This document shows positions 62,258 through 64,000 of a stretch of 64,000 bases of DNA, piece by piece (position 1 is the first letter of the stretch; each line of letters begins with the position of its first letter). The translations under genes were made by a program, and so were the position numbers. The notes under the pieces are model-generated. The model saw only the letters and a program-made list of their open reading frames with translations. It ran no database searches and was not told where the DNA came from. Origin of the DNA: Icerya purchasi (lineage: Eukaryota; Arthropoda; Insecta; Hemiptera; Monophlebidae); assembly GCA_039619475.1 (NCBI GenBank), contig CM077115.1, positions 403,034,557 to 403,098,556 on the forward strand. Direction: 5' to 3'.

Positions 62258-62920
62258 CAGGCTTGGATTTAGGGGGGGAGCTGCAGCCCCGGGCCTTGTC
62301 TTATAAAGGGGCCCCCAAGAGACACCACTTCCGACACGTAATAAAAAATTAATCTATCATTTGTCATATACATAAACTTTTTTTTAAATAAATAAAATTA
62401 ACTTTATAGGAACAAGTGCATTTTTGAATACATTTATTTGTTAATAATTTTGTATCCATTTTTATTTCTTCTTAGAGGAGGAAACTTTGTAATAGTAAAA
62501 TTTCGAGTTCCATAAAACGTACCAGAAATTTATTTTAAGGTATAACGAGTCGGAATCTACGTTTTTACGAAATGTCTGTATGAATGTGTATGCTTGTGTA
62601 TATGCGCAACACACACATGCACACTATCCTTTTATGCAAATTTTTGGTTAAAATTTGCTGAAAAATTCATTGTTTAAAATTACATACATATATATATATA
62701 TATATATTTTTTTGGCATCGAAAATTCTTCCTATTGTCTATGTGATATTTAGTTTTGTTTACATTAATAATTATATGTTAATTCGTGAATTCAAATAATA
62801 TAGTTAAATTAAATTAAAGAAAATTTAGTTACTCTATAAAACTGATAATTTTGTTACTTCCGAAAAGGGCCTCTAATATTACTGTACCCCCGGGCCTATC
62901 ATATACTTAATCCGGGCCTG
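62258..62920. mobile_element. Non-autonomous hAT-type element, 663 bp
   Basis: The termini are CAGGCTTGGATTTAGG and the complement of TTAATCCGGGCCTG (CAGGCCCGGATTAA), the typical hAT CAG...CTG ends, with further GGGCC-rich inverted pieces just inside. A perfect 8-bp duplication, TTCCTAGT, flanks it at 62250-62257 and 62921-62928. No transposase ORF. A TA microsatellite lies within (about 62692-62707). Confidence 0.93.
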
Positions 62921-64000
62921 TTCCTAGTAAAAATAATAAATAATCAAACGTTTTTTGCATCTATCCTTAAGTTTCTCTAAAATCGTGAAGATCATTTTCC
63001 TGGAGTTCTTTTAATAAAGGCAAGGGACTTAATTGGTGTTTTTTACTTAACCCATTTTTGATCCACTTTGTGTTTTTGAGCTACATTATTTTGCATATTG
63101 AGCATATAAATTATACCATAAGACAAATCACGTTTTTGTTTTTTAACGAGCATAATGAAAATCAATTTTTTATACAAAGCAAAAGTCACAAATTTAATAT
63201 AAAATTGTTAAACTGTTGTAAAACCTATCGATTTTAACAACGGTTCGAGAGGTCAGATTAATGCGCGGACTTGCCCGCAGTTTTCGTCACTAACATGCGG
63301 TTAAGTCGGTACAGTTCTATCTTGACAGATTGCCCGCAGATTTACCCGTCGTTGCTAATAAACAGCGACAGTTCTGGCCTGTACGGTTAAGCAAGTTCAT
63401 GTACTCATCTTTTCTGTCTGAAATGAAGCGCAGTTTTAATCCATAGTTTTCGCCAAGGTCCAGACTTCTGGCCGTCAAGTGAGCGGACAAAACAGTAGGC
63501 GTGTGGCGGGCTAATAATATACTAACAAACTCCTTTCTCAAATTTTTCCTTTTCTTATGTCCCATATTAATTCAGTGTTGTAAAATGTATTTGGTTCAAG
63601 TTAATTATTGCTTCCTTATCCAGTCTAACAATGTTCATTTTTCATGCACCTGTTTAAAGGTTTTTCATTTGTGATTTCTTTAGCTTAGCTTACTCGTTCC
63701 ATTTTGCATCTCAAAGACCTGTAACTTCTGTACATTTTGTTTATTTACAGTCCATACTTCTTCATATTACACAGCTGCAGATCATACACAAGTTTTTACT
63801 ATACATTTAAAGAATTTCAGAAATATTGTCCTTCGTTTTATTACATTTTAATCTCCTTTTCGTGCTAATTTAGCGAGTCTGATTTTTGTATATATTTTTG
63901 AACTATTTTGCAAGTACAGAAATATTCGACAGGTCAACGTTCATCAACTACAGGGAAGTATTTCAGGCTAATACATAAGTTGTTTAAAAATTATTGATTT
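62921..64000. other. Right edge of window, no confident gene
   Basis: A minus-strand ORF of 82 codons (63317-63565) starts MGHKKRKNLRKEFVSILLAR. It overlaps a locally GC-richer patch, as old DNA transposons often do. I cannot assign it, and it may be a transposon fragment. Confidence 0.3.

Overview
The window looks like the nuclear genome of an arthropod, most likely an insect and possibly a hemipteran. The evidence is its AT-richness, small exons with GT..AG introns, two nuclear genes for mitochondrial translation, and many decayed non-LTR retrotransposons, Tc1/mariner relatives, hAT-type MITEs and tRNA-derived SINEs. No bacterial operons, CRISPR arrays or rRNA genes are visible. The taxonomic call is an inference from the repeat and gene mix.

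Region 1 (about 519-17449) is the outstanding feature. It is one huge inverted-repeat (foldback) element of about 16.9 kb. Two arms of about 8.17 kb are copies of each other on opposite strands, separated by an asymmetric 593-bp AT minisatellite. The differences I found between the arms are homopolymer-length changes. Both outer ends stop at the same sequence (GTAGCTTAAAAAAGCGGGG and its complement), inside TA dinucleotide runs. Inside each end lies an array of about 31-34-bp subterminal repeats. Each arm carries a 282-codon ORF that tentatively resembles a degenerate DEDDh/RNase H-fold exonuclease, followed by about 290 bp of further coding-like sequence in another frame with stops. On the other strand each arm carries a decayed coding relic, and it also has several tandem and direct repeats. 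No transposase, integrase or polymerase was recognised, so the element may be non-autonomous or of an undescribed kind. An assembly artefact has to be excluded.

Region 2 (17.5-32.6 kb) is gene-poor. It holds a foldback MITE, an RNase H-domain LINE fragment, a hAT-like MITE next to a 69-bp-arm hairpin, a tRNA-Glu-derived SINE with 12-bp target duplication, and a Jockey-like remnant.

Region 3 (32.6-33.3 kb, plus strand) holds the last two coding exons of mitochondrial ribosomal protein S9 (uS9m). Its upstream exons were not found.

Region 4 (33.3-57.5 kb) is mostly repeats: a second SINE, an internally deleted mariner with about 90-bp TIRs, a Jockey-like relic, a 5'-truncated RTE-like element (plus), a second RTE-like element (minus), a 5'-truncated CR1/L2-like element with its poly(A) tail (minus), and a Tc1/mariner-superfamily DDE transposase relic (minus).

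Region 5 (57.6-61.1 kb, minus strand) holds four 5' exons of mitochondrial arginyl-tRNA synthetase (RARS2). The exon junctions preserve the reading frame, and two NRF-1/Ewg-type palindromes lie upstream. The C-terminal exons were not located. A 663-bp hAT-type element with perfect 8-bp TSDs (62258-62920) lies in the last 3 kb.
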